In this document: positions 1 through 9,014 of the stretch, in pieces | How the letters are laid out: the number at the start of each line of letters is the position of its first letter | Position numbering within the stretch: position 1 is the first letter of the stretch | From: Fuerstiella sp. | GTDB lineage: Bacteria; Planctomycetota; Planctomycetia; Planctomycetales; Planctomycetaceae | Direction of reading: 5' to 3' | Assembly: GCA_022447225.1 (NCBI GenBank) | Contig: JAKVAZ010000004.1 | Location: forward strand, 62,001 to 126,000 | DNA length: 64,000 nt | Translations under genes and position numbers: made by a program | The notes under the pieces: model-generated | Told to the model about the DNA's origin: nothing | Seen by the model: only the letters and a program-made list of their open reading frames with translations | Databases searched by the model: none

Positions 1-218
1 CTGGGAGTACAGATATTGACGATGTCAACATCCGGGTCCGACAGCATTTCCTCAAGCGTATCAAAGGCCGTACAGCCGTGTTGTTCGGCAAAGGCATGAG
101 CATACTTCGGCAGATGATCGAAACATGCGACAAGTTTTGCACCGCGCATGGCGGCGATCGCTTTTGCGTGAAAGTGTGAAATCATGCCCGTTCCGACGAG
201 GGCAAATCCGACAGCCAT
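1..218 (-). CDS. Gfo/Idh/MocA-family oxidoreductase, N-terminal part (cut by window edge)
   Basis: The reading frame starts with ATG at 218 and runs off the left edge, giving the first 72 residues. It begins with a Rossmann nucleotide-binding motif (AVGFALVGTGMIS, GxGxxx type) and continues with HAKAIAAMRGAKLVACFD and a region ending in DVDIVNICTPS. That pattern is typical of the NAD(P)-binding half of Gfo/Idh/MocA dehydrogenases, which usually act on sugars or sugar derivatives. The substrate-binding half lies outside the window, so the substrate cannot be named. It lies 33 bases downstream of the tyrS stop on the same strand and could be co-transcribed with tyrS. Confidence 0.85.
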   Translation of the reverse strand, partial: MAVGFALVGTGMISHFHAKAIAAMRGAKLVACFDHLPKYAHAFAEQHGCTAFDTLEEMLSDPDVDIVNICTP

Positions 219-251
219 AATGGATCCTCAAACTTCAATGTCGACAAAGCG

Positions 252-1478
252 TCACACAAGGTTGACTCTACAGAATTTTTTCCTGCCAGCCCAGACGAGC
301 AAGCCGTTTTCGAGAGGGATCTGTTCAACAGGATCTTTGATCACCGTCTTGTCTTCGCCCAGCTTGGCACCTCCCTGAGCGATCAGCCTGCGAGCTTCAC
401 CGTTGGACTTTTGCAGTCCTAGTTTTGTCAGCAGCAGAAAAGCGGGCAGGGCACCGTCTTCAAGATCGATTGAGGGAAGATCGACAGTAGGAATGTCGGC
501 CGGCAGTCCTCCGGCACCGATTTCCTGTTGCCACCGTTGAGCTGCCGTATCAGCTTCAGCGGTCGAGTGATACTGGCTGATGATGATTTTGGCCAGATGG
601 ATTTTGGTATCACGCGGGTGTCCGCTGAGCAGGGTGTTAACTTCTTCCATTGGCAATTCTGTCAGCAGTTCGAAGTACATCTTCATGACCTCGTCAGGCA
701 ACTGCATGAATTTCTTTATCATCTCATATGGATCTTCACTTATACCGATGTAGTTACCGAGACTCTTGCCCATACGGCGCACACCATCCAGACCGACGAG
801 AATCGGTGACATCATTCCGATCTGTTGATTCAGTCCTTCCTGAGACTGCAGGTCTCGAGCCAGCATGAAACTGTAAAGCTGCTCCGTCCCGCCCAGTTCA
901 ACATCTGATTTAATCTCAACGGAATCCCACGCCTGCATAACGGGGTACAGGCACTCATGCAGGAAAATGGGTTTTTCGTCCGTGTAGCGTTTAGCAAAGT
1001 CATCTCGCGTCAGCAGCTGTGCGACGGTCACTCGACCACAAAGTTGCAGAATTTCGGCAAGGCCCATTTCGCCGAACCAGTCACCGTTGCGGTGCACTTC
1101 TGCTCGGTCCAGATCCACCACTTTGCTGACCTGTTGCAGATAGTCATGAGCATTGGCTTCAACTTCTTCTTCTGTCAGACGTTTGCTGCGAACTTCGTCA
1201 CGCCCGCTGGGATCGCCCACCATAGCTGTCGCATTGCCAATAATAATGACTGCCTTGTGGCCCAAATCCTGAAACTGACGAATCTTACGTAGAGGAACAG
1301 TGTGCCCCAGATGGACATCGATTCCGGTCGGATCGATGCCATACTTTACGCGAAGAGGTATGCCGGTATCGAAACTGCGCTGCAACTTCTGTGTGAGTTC
1401 CTCTTCCGGAACAATTTTCTCAATGCCACGGCGGATAACTCGGAGTTGTTTTTCGACAGAAGGAAAAGAAGTGGACAC
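252..1478 (-). CDS. tyrS: Tyrosyl-tRNA synthetase
   Basis: This is a 408-residue class I aminoacyl-tRNA synthetase that charges tRNA-Tyr in the cytoplasm. The HIGH-type signature is HLGH at residues 56-59, followed by a conserved GNATAMVGDPSGR block. The KMSKS-type loop is RMGKS at 235-239. The C-terminal ~65 residues (around LTKLGLQKSNGEARRLIAQGGAKL) look like the S4 RNA-binding domain that holds the tRNA anticodon stem. Length and layout match bacterial TyrRS. The start is GTG at 1478; no in-frame ATG lies close to the conserved N-terminus. It sits downstream of dnaA on the same strand with a 170-base gap. Confidence 0.96.
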   Translation of the reverse strand: MSTSFPSVEKQLRVIRRGIEKIVPEEELTQKLQRSFDTGIPLRVKYGIDPTGIDVHLGHTVPLRKIRQFQDLGHKAVIIIGNATAMVGDPSGRDEVRSKRLTEEEVEANAHDYLQQVSKVVDLDRAEVHRNGDWFGEMGLAEILQLCGRVTVAQLLTRDDFAKRYTDEKPIFLHECLYPVMQAWDSVEIKSDVELGGTEQLYSFMLARDLQSQEGLNQQIGMMSPILVGLDGVRRMGKSLGNYIGISEDPYEMIKKFMQLPDEVMKMYFELLTELPMEEVNTLLSGHPRDTKIHLAKIIISQYHSTAEADTAAQRWQQEIGAGGLPADIPTVDLPSIDLEDGALPAFLLLTKLGLQKSNGEARRLIAQGGAKLGEDKTVIKDPVEQIPLENGLLVWAGRKKFCRVNLV

Positions 1479-1648
1479 GACAGATCACCGATAACGGTCA
1501 AAAATGATTGCAAAGCCGGGAGCCTATCAACTTATATACAGGACCAACAGCTCGCTGTCGCCGTATGAACTCTTTAATCGAGAGAGTCTCACGGGTCATC
1601 TGGCGCTGCATGTGAATTGAACCACGGTGAACAGTGCCCGTATGGAAT

Positions 1649-3214
1649 TCACGAAGCAATCGCCATCAGACGTTCTTCAATTTCCTGGACGACTTCACCC
1701 CACGTTGTACCACGGCATGAATTCGGCAAATCAACCTGGGTTCGTTCGCTGATCCAAACATCAACCCGCTTCGCCGCAGCCACAACAGTACTGTGATCGC
1801 GACCACCGAAATAACGACCGATCTCGCGCCAGGCGGCCCTGGTCAGTTTACGGGAAACGTACATAGCAATTGAACGAGGGCAACTAACGGACTTACGGCG
1901 GGTTTTGGACCGCATATCCACAACTGAAACACCGAATGCCTCGCACACAATGCGTTCGACATCATTGATCCGCACCAGATGGTGACACTCATCTTTGAGT
2001 CCGCCCAGCAGTCTGCGAGCGTCGCTCGTCGTCACATGCCTGCCATGCAAAGTCGCATGACTCACCAGACAATTCAATGCCCCCTGCAGTTCACGTGCAT
2101 TACGACCACCATGAGAAGCCAGGTAACTCAGTGCGCCTGAACTCAAATGCTCACGGTACGGAACCGCCAATGATTGAATCAGTTTTCGGCGAGTGCACGC
2201 CGCCGGTGTCTCAATTCTGCAGACCAATCCACCAACGAATCGCGTGGTCAACTCTTCGCGATGTTTAGTCAGTAAACGGGGGTGTCGGTCACCGGTGATC
2301 ACAAGCTGACGGCCGTGGTCCATCAGCTGATCAATCGTATGCAGGAACTCCTCCTGCGTAGCTTTCTTATTTCCCAAAAACTCGATGTTGTCGACCAGCA
2401 AGACATCAACACTTCGAAACCGTTGTCGAAATGACGGAACAGACCGGCCAGCCAGTGCACTGGTGAAATAGTTGGTAAATGACTCGCTTGTCAAAAACAA
2501 CACATTGAATTCCGGACGTGATTTGCGGATCTGACAGTAAATCGCCTCCAACAGATGCGATTTACCAACGCCGGTCGTGCCGTGGATATACAGAGGATTG
2601 AATCGTTCACCTGGCGACTCACTGATCTGCCGTGCCGCCATAATCGAAAGTTCGTTACAGGGTCCGGAAACAAGCGAGTGGAAAGACCGAAAACGTCGAC
2701 GTGCCGGAGGGCGTACGTTGAGCTTTGCGGGTTCGTCCGGGTGCCGTTGTTCAGAATCCGGTGACGATACTACGTTTTGACATCCTGCTGTGATGTGACT
2801 CGTTTGATTTTGAGTCGTCCGTGAGGTGTCAGCGGATTGTGCCGACGTCTTCGGCTTACCTGATCTATCGCTGATTGAGGCATCAACATGGACAACGAAT
2901 TCGGCAGACGGTCCCAAAACGTCCATCGCAGCTTTTGACAGCTGCTGCCGAAATCGTTTCATAATCCATGAGCAGATAAACGGATTGGCAACACGCACAA
3001 CCAGCTGACTGCCTGTCGATTCCAGAAGCGATCTGTCTTTAAACCAGTGACGATAATTCTGATCACCAACCCGTAAACACACTGCTTCAGCGAGAACCGA
3101 CTCTGATGGTGCTGAATGCTCCTCCGTCAAACGGATGCCCGGAGCAGCGATGCCTTTATTCCCGACGTGTTGCCGGCCCAAAAGATTCTTTCCATGATCC
3201 CCGGGCTGCGTCAT
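1649..3214 (-). CDS. dnaA: Chromosomal replication initiator protein DnaA
   Basis: This is a 521-residue replication initiator with the four-domain DnaA layout. A DnaA_N-like segment lies at about residues 35-110, and a low-complexity Ser/Thr/Gln linker at 112-175. The AAA+ ATPase has Walker A GTTGVGKS at 212-219, Walker B LLVDN at 272-276, an arginine-finger box around TRFVGGL (324-330), and a GRNARELQGAL sensor-2 block near 370-380. Domain IV carries the DNA-binding signature GRDHSTV at 471-477. The second Walker B acid, often Asp, is Asn276 here. The ATG start at 3214 has a strong GGAGGGG ribosome-binding site just upstream. tyrS is the downstream neighbour; there is no dnaN or recF nearby, unlike the common bacterial order. 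Confidence 0.95.
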   Translation of the reverse strand: MTQPGDHGKNLLGRQHVGNKGIAAPGIRLTEEHSAPSESVLAEAVCLRVGDQNYRHWFKDRSLLESTGSQLVVRVANPFICSWIMKRFRQQLSKAAMDVLGPSAEFVVHVDASISDRSGKPKTSAQSADTSRTTQNQTSHITAGCQNVVSSPDSEQRHPDEPAKLNVRPPARRRFRSFHSLVSGPCNELSIMAARQISESPGERFNPLYIHGTTGVGKSHLLEAIYCQIRKSRPEFNVLFLTSESFTNYFTSALAGRSVPSFRQRFRSVDVLLVDNIEFLGNKKATQEEFLHTIDQLMDHGRQLVITGDRHPRLLTKHREELTTRFVGGLVCRIETPAACTRRKLIQSLAVPYREHLSSGALSYLASHGGRNARELQGALNCLVSHATLHGRHVTTSDARRLLGGLKDECHHLVRINDVERIVCEAFGVSVVDMRSKTRRKSVSCPRSIAMYVSRKLTRAAWREIGRYFGGRDHSTVVAAAKRVDVWISERTQVDLPNSCRGTTWGEVVQEIEERLMAIAS

Positions 3215-3663
3215 GCCACCCCTCCAGCGAAACCTCAGCGCAGCAGCGAACCATTACTTGGCAAGTGACACAATTACGGCACTCGATCGCCAACAAAAGG
3301 GAAAGCAGAACGCGCAGTGAGGATAATTTGTCCTGAATTTCGCGACAAACGTGCAGAATGTTGGTCGCGATAGCTTATTCACTCAACAGCCGCGATATTA
3401 CCGGGCCAGCCCCGGCTGTCAAACGTCGTCGGTCCTTTTATTTCTCACGAAAATCCAGGAAGAATCCGCCTACAGATGATGGCAGCAAAATTGCTGTTGG
3501 GGAGATGGACTGCTGTCTGGTTTCAAATCAGACAGCAAACCTGAATCAGACTCACGGTCTTGAAAATGCTTTGATGAGGTTCTGATATTCAGACGACTCC
3601 TCCGGTTCGTTACGATCTGAAAAAAACGGCTCGAATTTCAACAAAACAGGAAGGTACTGTACG
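3215..3663. other. Gene-free dnaA upstream region with inverted repeats and DnaA-box-like sites; possible origin or autoregulatory region
   Basis: These 449 bases lie between divergently oriented dnaA and a glycosyltransferase gene. Two nonamers each differ by one base from TTATNCACA: TTATCCTCA (minus strand, 3318-3326) and TTATTCACT (plus strand, 3375-3383). Inverted repeats are dense. TTTGTC/GACAAA is at 3327-3349 with an 11-base spacer. ACAGCCG/CGGCTGT is at 3386-3419. CAGCAA-AA-TTGCTG is at 3483-3496. A 9-bp perfect arm pair, TGCTGTCTG/CAGACAGCA, is at 3511-3537. I saw no coding sequence. An origin is possible but two degenerate boxes are weak evidence; DnaA autoregulation would explain them equally well. 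Confidence 0.35.
3511..3537. repeat. Perfect inverted repeat, 9-bp arms
   Basis: TGCTGTCTG at 3511-3519 is complementary to CAGACAGCA at 3529-3537 with a 9-base loop. No T-run follows on either strand close to the stem, so it does not look like an intrinsic terminator. It lies 127 bases before the glycosyltransferase start and could be an operator or a structured leader. Confidence 0.6.
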
Positions 3664-4851
3664 GTGTCCCGAGTCCGTGTTGTTTTTTCAATTGGAGCAC
3701 TTCACGGGGGCGGGTCCGAACGCCAAATCGTGAGCTCATTGACGCACCTGGACCGAGATCGTTTTGAACCGCATCTTTACGTTGTGTATCGATCGGGCCC
3801 GTTACTTTCACTGATTCCCGGTGACGTACCGGTCGCTGCATTTGAAGAACGTGACGTACGTCCACCGACAAAAATCCCGGGTGCAATGCATCGACGTCGT
3901 GTCCAGGACATGAAACGGTACCTTCAGGAGATCCGATCTGACGTCTGCTATGATCGCACGTTTCTGATGACTCTGGTCTCTGCTAACGCCGCTCAGTCAC
4001 TAGACATTCCAAACATCTCGACAGTTGTGACAAACCCTGCGACTGGATTTGCACCTGTTGCCGGTCGGTTCCAGTGGCTCAAAAGAAAATCTCTGCGCCG
4101 ACTGTATCGCAATTCAGCATGTGTCCTCGCAGTGTCAAATGGAGCAGCCCGGAGCGCTGAACAGTTTTATGGACTCGAAACACACAGTGTCAAAACTCAG
4201 TACAACGGCGTGGACCTGGACGCGGTTCGCTCTGCAGCCACCACACCGGTCGATTCCACATGGTGGAATGAACCACCACCGCATACAAAACGCCTCATCA
4301 GGATCGTATCTGCCGGACGATTGAATCATGAGAAGGGTTTTCACCTGTTGATCTCAGCTGTTGCAGAACTCCAGAGCAAGTGGGCCGATACTCATATGCG
4401 TCTCGCAATCCTTGGTGAAGGCAGCCACCGAAAACAGCTTCAGAATCAGATTGACCAAACCGGATTGACTGACAACGTGCGGTTGACGGGTTTTCAGGAC
4501 AACGCTTCAGCTTGGTATCAGTCAGCTGACATCTTTGTGTTGCCGTCTCTGGTCGAAGGAATGCCAAATGTTCTGCTGGAGACAATGGCGCTGGGAACAC
4601 CCGTGATTTCGAGTCGTTGTCCACACGGACCGGAAGAGATTCTGGAAAACGGCAGTCATGGACTACTGTGTGAACCAGGATCCGTCAGCAGTTTATCCAG
4701 TTCGATTCGTGATGTGATTCTGGACCCGTCGGCCACAGAAAAGCGTGCAGTGTCCGCCCTATCTCAAATAGAAACAGTATTCGCCCAGGATGTGGCGGTT
4801 CGTCGGTTGGAAAACATTCTGTTTCGCGTCGTGCACAGGAAGAGATCATGA
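3664..4851 (+). CDS. Glycosyltransferase, GT4 type
   Basis: This 395-residue GT-B-fold glycosyltransferase transfers a sugar from an activated donor; acceptor and donor are unknown. The N-terminal half opens with a glycine-rich loop (GALHGGGSERQ), typical of GT4 enzymes. The C-terminal half has VSAGRLNHEKGFHLLISA, the LAILGEG strand, and the donor-site region ending in EGMPNVLLETMALGTPVISS, which holds the E-x7-E motif. The start is GTG at 3664, preceded by an AGGAAGG ribosome-binding site. The last four bases (ATGA) overlap the next gene, so the two are probably translationally coupled. Surface polysaccharide or protein glycosylation are likely roles, but this is inference. Confidence 0.88.
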   Translation: MSRVRVVFSIGALHGGGSERQIVSSLTHLDRDRFEPHLYVVYRSGPLLSLIPGDVPVAAFEERDVRPPTKIPGAMHRRRVQDMKRYLQEIRSDVCYDRTFLMTLVSANAAQSLDIPNISTVVTNPATGFAPVAGRFQWLKRKSLRRLYRNSACVLAVSNGAARSAEQFYGLETHSVKTQYNGVDLDAVRSAATTPVDSTWWNEPPPHTKRLIRIVSAGRLNHEKGFHLLISAVAELQSKWADTHMRLAILGEGSHRKQLQNQIDQTGLTDNVRLTGFQDNASAWYQSADIFVLPSLVEGMPNVLLETMALGTPVISSRCPHGPEEILENGSHGLLCEPGSVSSLSSSIRDVILDPSATEKRAVSALSQIETVFAQDVAVRRLENILFRVVHRKRS

Positions 4852-6137
4852 ACTTCACTAGACAGCAGAATGTGATCCGGCCAACGATTCAAAACATGAA
4901 TCTTCACTGGAAACGTACCGCCAACCGAATCCTGATGTCAGGCTGCATAATCCTGCTGTTTGGAACGGACGCGGTGATTGCTCAACGTTCGGCAGATGCG
5001 ACCGGTTCCGCCAGAAACCGCCTGGTCGATGAAGCAATCCAAAGTGAAGGAATCTCCAATGAAGCAGTTCTGCGTGCTATGCGGAAGGTGCCTCGTCATG
5101 AATTTGTGCTGCCTGGCATGCGTAGCCGAGCCTATCGTGACGAAGCCCTTGCTATCGGTTCCGGCCAGACAATTTCACCACCGTTTGTCGTTGCATATAT
5201 GACTCAGTCGCTGAATCCACAACCCACCGACAAGGTTCTGGAAGTTGGTACGGGAAGTGGATACCAGGCAGCTGTGCTGGCCGAAATTGTGGATCAGGTT
5301 TATTCCATCGAAATCGTGAAGAGTCTGGCGAGGTCCGCAAAAAGCCGTTTGATGCGACTGGGCTACGACAACGTTCAGGTTCGAGCGGGGGACGGATATG
5401 CCGGCTGGCCGGAACATGCACCGTTCGATCGAATTATCGTTACGTGCTCTCCTGAAAGTGTTCCGGAGCCGCTGATCGAACAGCTCAGAGACGGTGGCAG
5501 AATGATCGTACCAATCGGTGAGCGATATCAACAAACGTTCCATCTGTTTCAAAAGAAAGACGGCAAGCTTGAACAGGAACAGTTGATTTCAACATTGTTC
5601 GTCCCGATGACGGGGGAATCGGAAGAACGTCGGCGCATTCTTCCGAACTCAAACCAACCCGTTTTGACAAACGGAAGCTTTGAACATGACGTCAATGCTG
5701 ACAACAATGCTGACGGTTGGCATTACCAGCGGCGTTCCACACTGGTCACCGACAGCGCTGTACAGGGAAAACAGTTTCTTCGGTTTTTTGCAGAACGCGA
5801 TGGTGAAGTCGCACAGGCACTCCAGGGGATCGCGGTAAACGGCAGAAGACTGGGAAGTATTAAAATTTCGTGCTGGGTACAGGCCGAAAACATCAAACCG
5901 GGGACGAAGGGTCAACAGGCAGGAATCGCTGTTCATTTCTACGATGCGGCTCGCCGCGAACTTCCACTGCAGCCAATCGCCCGTTGGCGTGGAAATTTCA
6001 CCTGGCGACAGGTCCGTCGAACAGTACCGATTCCTCTGCGTGCTCGGGAAATGATTGTTCGTATTGGACTCAACGGAGCAACAGGAACTCTGGATCTGGA
6101 TGACCTGCGGATGTCGGTTCTGAAAAGGTCTCAGTAA
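4848..6137 (+). CDS. pcm: Exported protein-L-isoaspartate O-methyltransferase with C-terminal beta-sandwich-like extension
   Basis: This 429-residue protein has PIMT features: a helical start with AMRKVPRHEFV, the GSGQTISPPF substrate loop (about 104-113), SAM motif I VLEVGTGSGYQ (130-140), and RIIVTCSPESVPEPLIEQL. PIMT repairs isoaspartyl damage using S-adenosylmethionine and is normally a cytoplasmic enzyme of about 210 residues. Here a Sec-type hydrophobic segment (residues ~28-45, ending VIAQRS) precedes it; translation from Met17 would give a classic signal peptide. Residues ~270-429 form an extra domain (NGSFEHD...ADGWHYQ...LDLDDLRMSV) that resembles carbohydrate-binding CBM4/9-like sandwiches. 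It overlaps the upstream glycosyltransferase by 4 bases. Confidence 0.85.
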   Translation: MNFTRQQNVIRPTIQNMNLHWKRTANRILMSGCIILLFGTDAVIAQRSADATGSARNRLVDEAIQSEGISNEAVLRAMRKVPRHEFVLPGMRSRAYRDEALAIGSGQTISPPFVVAYMTQSLNPQPTDKVLEVGTGSGYQAAVLAEIVDQVYSIEIVKSLARSAKSRLMRLGYDNVQVRAGDGYAGWPEHAPFDRIIVTCSPESVPEPLIEQLRDGGRMIVPIGERYQQTFHLFQKKDGKLEQEQLISTLFVPMTGESEERRRILPNSNQPVLTNGSFEHDVNADNNADGWHYQRRSTLVTDSAVQGKQFLRFFAERDGEVAQALQGIAVNGRRLGSIKISCWVQAENIKPGTKGQQAGIAVHFYDAARRELPLQPIARWRGNFTWRQVRRTVPIPLRAREMIVRIGLNGATGTLDLDDLRMSVLKRSQ

Positions 6138-6324
6138 AGACGCCCTGGTTAAAGCCGACAGACCGCGAAGCCAATGCTTCTTGGCCGGAAATAATCATTT
6201 CCCGCCATTCGTTTGCCGATCCTGATGATGTCATAAGTAATACAATCGTCCATTGTGCGCAGATTTTGCCGGTTCTCGGTAAGCATGGCCGGACAGTTAA
6301 TGCTTCAGATCTGGACTTATTCCC

Positions 6325-7974
6325 ATGGCACGGCTGACGGCTTTACTGATACCGACGCTGCTGATTTGCAGCGTCTGCACTGCACACGGCCAAACATTTC
6401 GTTTCACCGTTGCCGGTGACGTAGGGCATGCTGACACATGGGAAGGAAGCTACTCCGATCCCGATCAGCCTGTCTATCTTCTGGATCTCCTGAAAAAGGC
6501 AGATTTTCGTGGTGAAGGCAACGCCGTCATTCTGAGAGGCGAGTCCCTGCAATCTGTTGGATGCAGGTTCATATCGACACAAATGTCCACCAATCCGGAA
6601 CCGTTGATGAATGGCGATATTGTCATTCTGCATCAAATCTCAAGGAACCCGCATCTGACAGAAAACATTGTGATCATTAACGATTCAACACGTCACGTCG
6701 TTCCGCTTTCTGAAATTGACAATCGGCTGGGTAACCTGCTGATGGCTGCGAGTGTTCGCGTGCCGGTGAACCACAGAATTCCGATCATACGTACGCAGAA
6801 AGGCCGCTGGAAAGCTTGCCAGGTGAGGCCATGGGATGTACTGAGACATGGCGATGTCGTGCAGCTGGATAATGCGGGAATACCGGACAATGCTGCCACG
6901 ATCCGTATTAACGAGTTGTTCCGCACTGTGTCGGACTCTGTCCTCCCCACGGTCTCCGAACAGGTCGTCCAAAAAACCGGGCAGGAACTCAGCGACCAGC
7001 TCGTTTCCGGTGCAGGAAAAATCGGCGATTTCAATCTCAAGTTACCGCCCCTGGGTTACGGCCGCAGCAGTTCGATCACAGAAACCTCACGAATTCCTGT
7101 TCTGCCGGCAGCAGTGGAATCTGTCATTTCCCAGGATCGTCCCCATCAGTCACCGAACGTCAGTAGTGCAGTACCTGCGAATGATGTAATTCCGAATGGT
7201 CCTGAATTTTATGAGTCGACATCAATCTGGAACGGAGTCTTCATTTTTGGTCTGCTGGGTTCTGTTGCTTTAATTTTGACGGGGTGGCTGAAGACACACA
7301 GTGAAGGTTCTGCGGCAACGAAACGAAGAACGGATTCTAAATTCAGTTTACAGCGACCACAGCAGAGTCCGGCACCCGGCACATGCTCTTCACTCTCTGA
7401 TGACACAGCTGAATCCGGAACTCAACCGGAGTTCACAACTCAGACCGCTTCACTATCGAAATTCCGGGCATCCTCCGTTGAGCGAGTCGGAGCGTCAATG
7501 GTCGCGGCAAATTCTTCGACACCGTCCGAACCGGTTTCGACATCCGTAACGGGAACGCAAACCGAGGTACCGGAGCAGAGTCATCAGATAAAACCTGCAG
7601 TGAACGTTCCCTGTTCAGACCATCTATCGCCGGTCAGCCCGGTAACTGACAGGACAGAAACAGATAAGAAACCGTCCTCCAAGACAGTCTATGATTTGGA
7701 AGATATGATACGAAATCGGATCCCGATTAACGTCAAACAGACCGATCTGCCACTGCGAGTAACATTGTTTGGGCGTCCTGCAGGACCTCGCAGACTCAGA
7801 ATTGATGCAGCCCATACCCGGGTCGATAAGCCGAACTTTGCTGCCGGGAGTCGGGTTGACAGCGAATCGCCTCAAACACGATCCACTACGACTGCTGCTT
7901 CAGAACAGGAGCGTCACGACGGTGCGTCCCTGGATCGGGCATTGAATTCACTTAACAAACGGGATCACTCATGA
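6325..7974 (+). CDS. Exported single-span membrane protein, unknown function, partner of the actin-like gene
   Basis: I do not recognise a family for this 549-residue protein. It begins with a signal peptide (LTALLIPTLLICSVCTAHGQ). Residues ~25-240 hold two similar stretches: VYLLDLLKKADFRGEGNAVILRG with NGDIVILHQ, and later VRPWDVLRHGDVVQLDNAG. They resemble the beta-grasp SLBB/polysaccharide-export type of domain, but weakly. A single transmembrane segment lies at about 303-320. A Ser/Thr/Pro-rich linker follows, then a short conserved-looking patch (VYDLEDMIRNRIPINV...LRVTLFGRPAG). If the signal peptide is used, the last part is cytoplasmic. Its ATGA stop overlaps the start of the actin-like gene, so the two products probably work together. 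Confidence 0.8.
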   Translation: MARLTALLIPTLLICSVCTAHGQTFRFTVAGDVGHADTWEGSYSDPDQPVYLLDLLKKADFRGEGNAVILRGESLQSVGCRFISTQMSTNPEPLMNGDIVILHQISRNPHLTENIVIINDSTRHVVPLSEIDNRLGNLLMAASVRVPVNHRIPIIRTQKGRWKACQVRPWDVLRHGDVVQLDNAGIPDNAATIRINELFRTVSDSVLPTVSEQVVQKTGQELSDQLVSGAGKIGDFNLKLPPLGYGRSSSITETSRIPVLPAAVESVISQDRPHQSPNVSSAVPANDVIPNGPEFYESTSIWNGVFIFGLLGSVALILTGWLKTHSEGSAATKRRTDSKFSLQRPQQSPAPGTCSSLSDDTAESGTQPEFTTQTASLSKFRASSVERVGASMVAANSSTPSEPVSTSVTGTQTEVPEQSHQIKPAVNVPCSDHLSPVSPVTDRTETDKKPSSKTVYDLEDMIRNRIPINVKQTDLPLRVTLFGRPAGPRRLRIDAAHTRVDKPNFAAGSRVDSESPQTRSTTTAASEQERHDGASLDRALNSLNKRDHS

Positions 7975-9011
7975 TTACTGCGATCGATTTCGGCTGTTTT
8001 GAAATTCGGTCAGCCTTTCGTCAGGCCAAAGACGGAGCTCCGATCACTGTATTTTCGGAGAGGTCTGAGTACCTCGTCCTGCCGAATACGGAGCGATATC
8101 GACAACTTCTTGGTACACACGTGATCCCGCATGCGGAGTGTGAAGACACACTGGCTGTCTACGGTAACCAGGCGGCTCACATGCGATGGCTGAGCCGGAT
8201 GCCGTCTGCCGGAATTTTTCAAAACGGAGTCGTACCGTCCGATGATCCGCCTGCGCGTCAAATGGTGGATCTGATCTGTACAGCAATTCTGCCGCCTCCC
8301 GATGCCACGTTGAATCTTTGTGTATTCACCGTACCTGGCTCGGAATCCCGTGCGAAAAGTCAGGAATTCCTGTCCCGGCTGATTCGCATGCGGGGATATG
8401 AACCACTAGCCGTCTCAGCCGGAGAAGTAGCGATGCTGGCGGAGGGCAGCGAATCATCATTCAGCGGAATCTCTGTCGTTATTGGTGCGGAAACGTCTGA
8501 AATCAGCATATCACGTCTGGGAGTGAGTTCGTCCTCTGTGGTCATCCCTGTAGGAGCGGCATGGATTGACATCGAATTGGCACGTGAGTTCGGCATCCAG
8601 GTCTTCGATGAGGCAGGGAACGTGTGGCTGGACCTGGAAACCATACAGGAATGGAAACACAACCCTGAGCGTAATCTGCGGAACTCTGTCGGTGAGCGGG
8701 AACAAGTTCTGTCCCGACTGTACCGTGCCATGCTGGACAGAATTGCTCAGGCTACTCATCAACTGCTGTCTCAACCGCACGTTCAGTCTGCTCTCGGAAC
8801 AGAACGACTGAACGTGATCTGTTGCGGTGGCCCAACACACATCGCAGGCTTTGCAAGCGCTCTGACCGAACGGTTGGTCGAACAGGATATCGCCAAGTGC
8901 ATCCAGTCGGTACGTACTGTCGATCAGCCTGAGTTGACTGTCCTGCGAGGACTGTTGATTTCGGGTGAACTGGAAGCTCGCTGTCGCCGTCAGTCCAGTT
9001 CAGCTGCTTAA
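7971..9011 (+). CDS. Divergent actin-fold (MreB/FtsA-like) protein
   Basis: This 346-residue protein shows the spaced motifs of the actin/Hsp70/FtsA fold. A phosphate-1-like start is AIDFGCFEIRSAF. A phosphate-2-like segment is GISVVIGAETSEISI. An adenosine-like motif is LNVICCGGPTHIAGF near residue 285. GVVPSDDPPARQMVDLIC resembles the MreB segment before the interdomain helix. The phosphate loops are degenerate (Cys and Ala where Gly/Asp/Thr are usual), so ATP hydrolysis may be weak or lost. The gene overlaps the upstream membrane-protein gene by 4 bases (ATGA), and its stop lies only 3 bases from the convergent dxs stop. It may organise an envelope or division complex; that is inference. 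Confidence 0.72.
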   Translation: MITAIDFGCFEIRSAFRQAKDGAPITVFSERSEYLVLPNTERYRQLLGTHVIPHAECEDTLAVYGNQAAHMRWLSRMPSAGIFQNGVVPSDDPPARQMVDLICTAILPPPDATLNLCVFTVPGSESRAKSQEFLSRLIRMRGYEPLAVSAGEVAMLAEGSESSFSGISVVIGAETSEISISRLGVSSSSVVIPVGAAWIDIELAREFGIQVFDEAGNVWLDLETIQEWKHNPERNLRNSVGEREQVLSRLYRAMLDRIAQATHQLLSQPHVQSALGTERLNVICCGGPTHIAGFASALTERLVEQDIAKCIQSVRTVDQPELTVLRGLLISGELEARCRRQSSSAA

Positions 9012-9014
9012 GCC

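Noticed and set aside
252-1478. A tRNA or T-box leader near tyrS considered
   Set aside because: The 170 bases upstream of tyrS (1479-1648) show no T-box consensus or cloverleaf by eye.
3386-3419. ACAGCCG/CGGCTGT inverted repeat considered as a terminator of dnaA or the glycosyltransferase
   Set aside because: It lies upstream of both genes and has no T-run, so it cannot terminate either.
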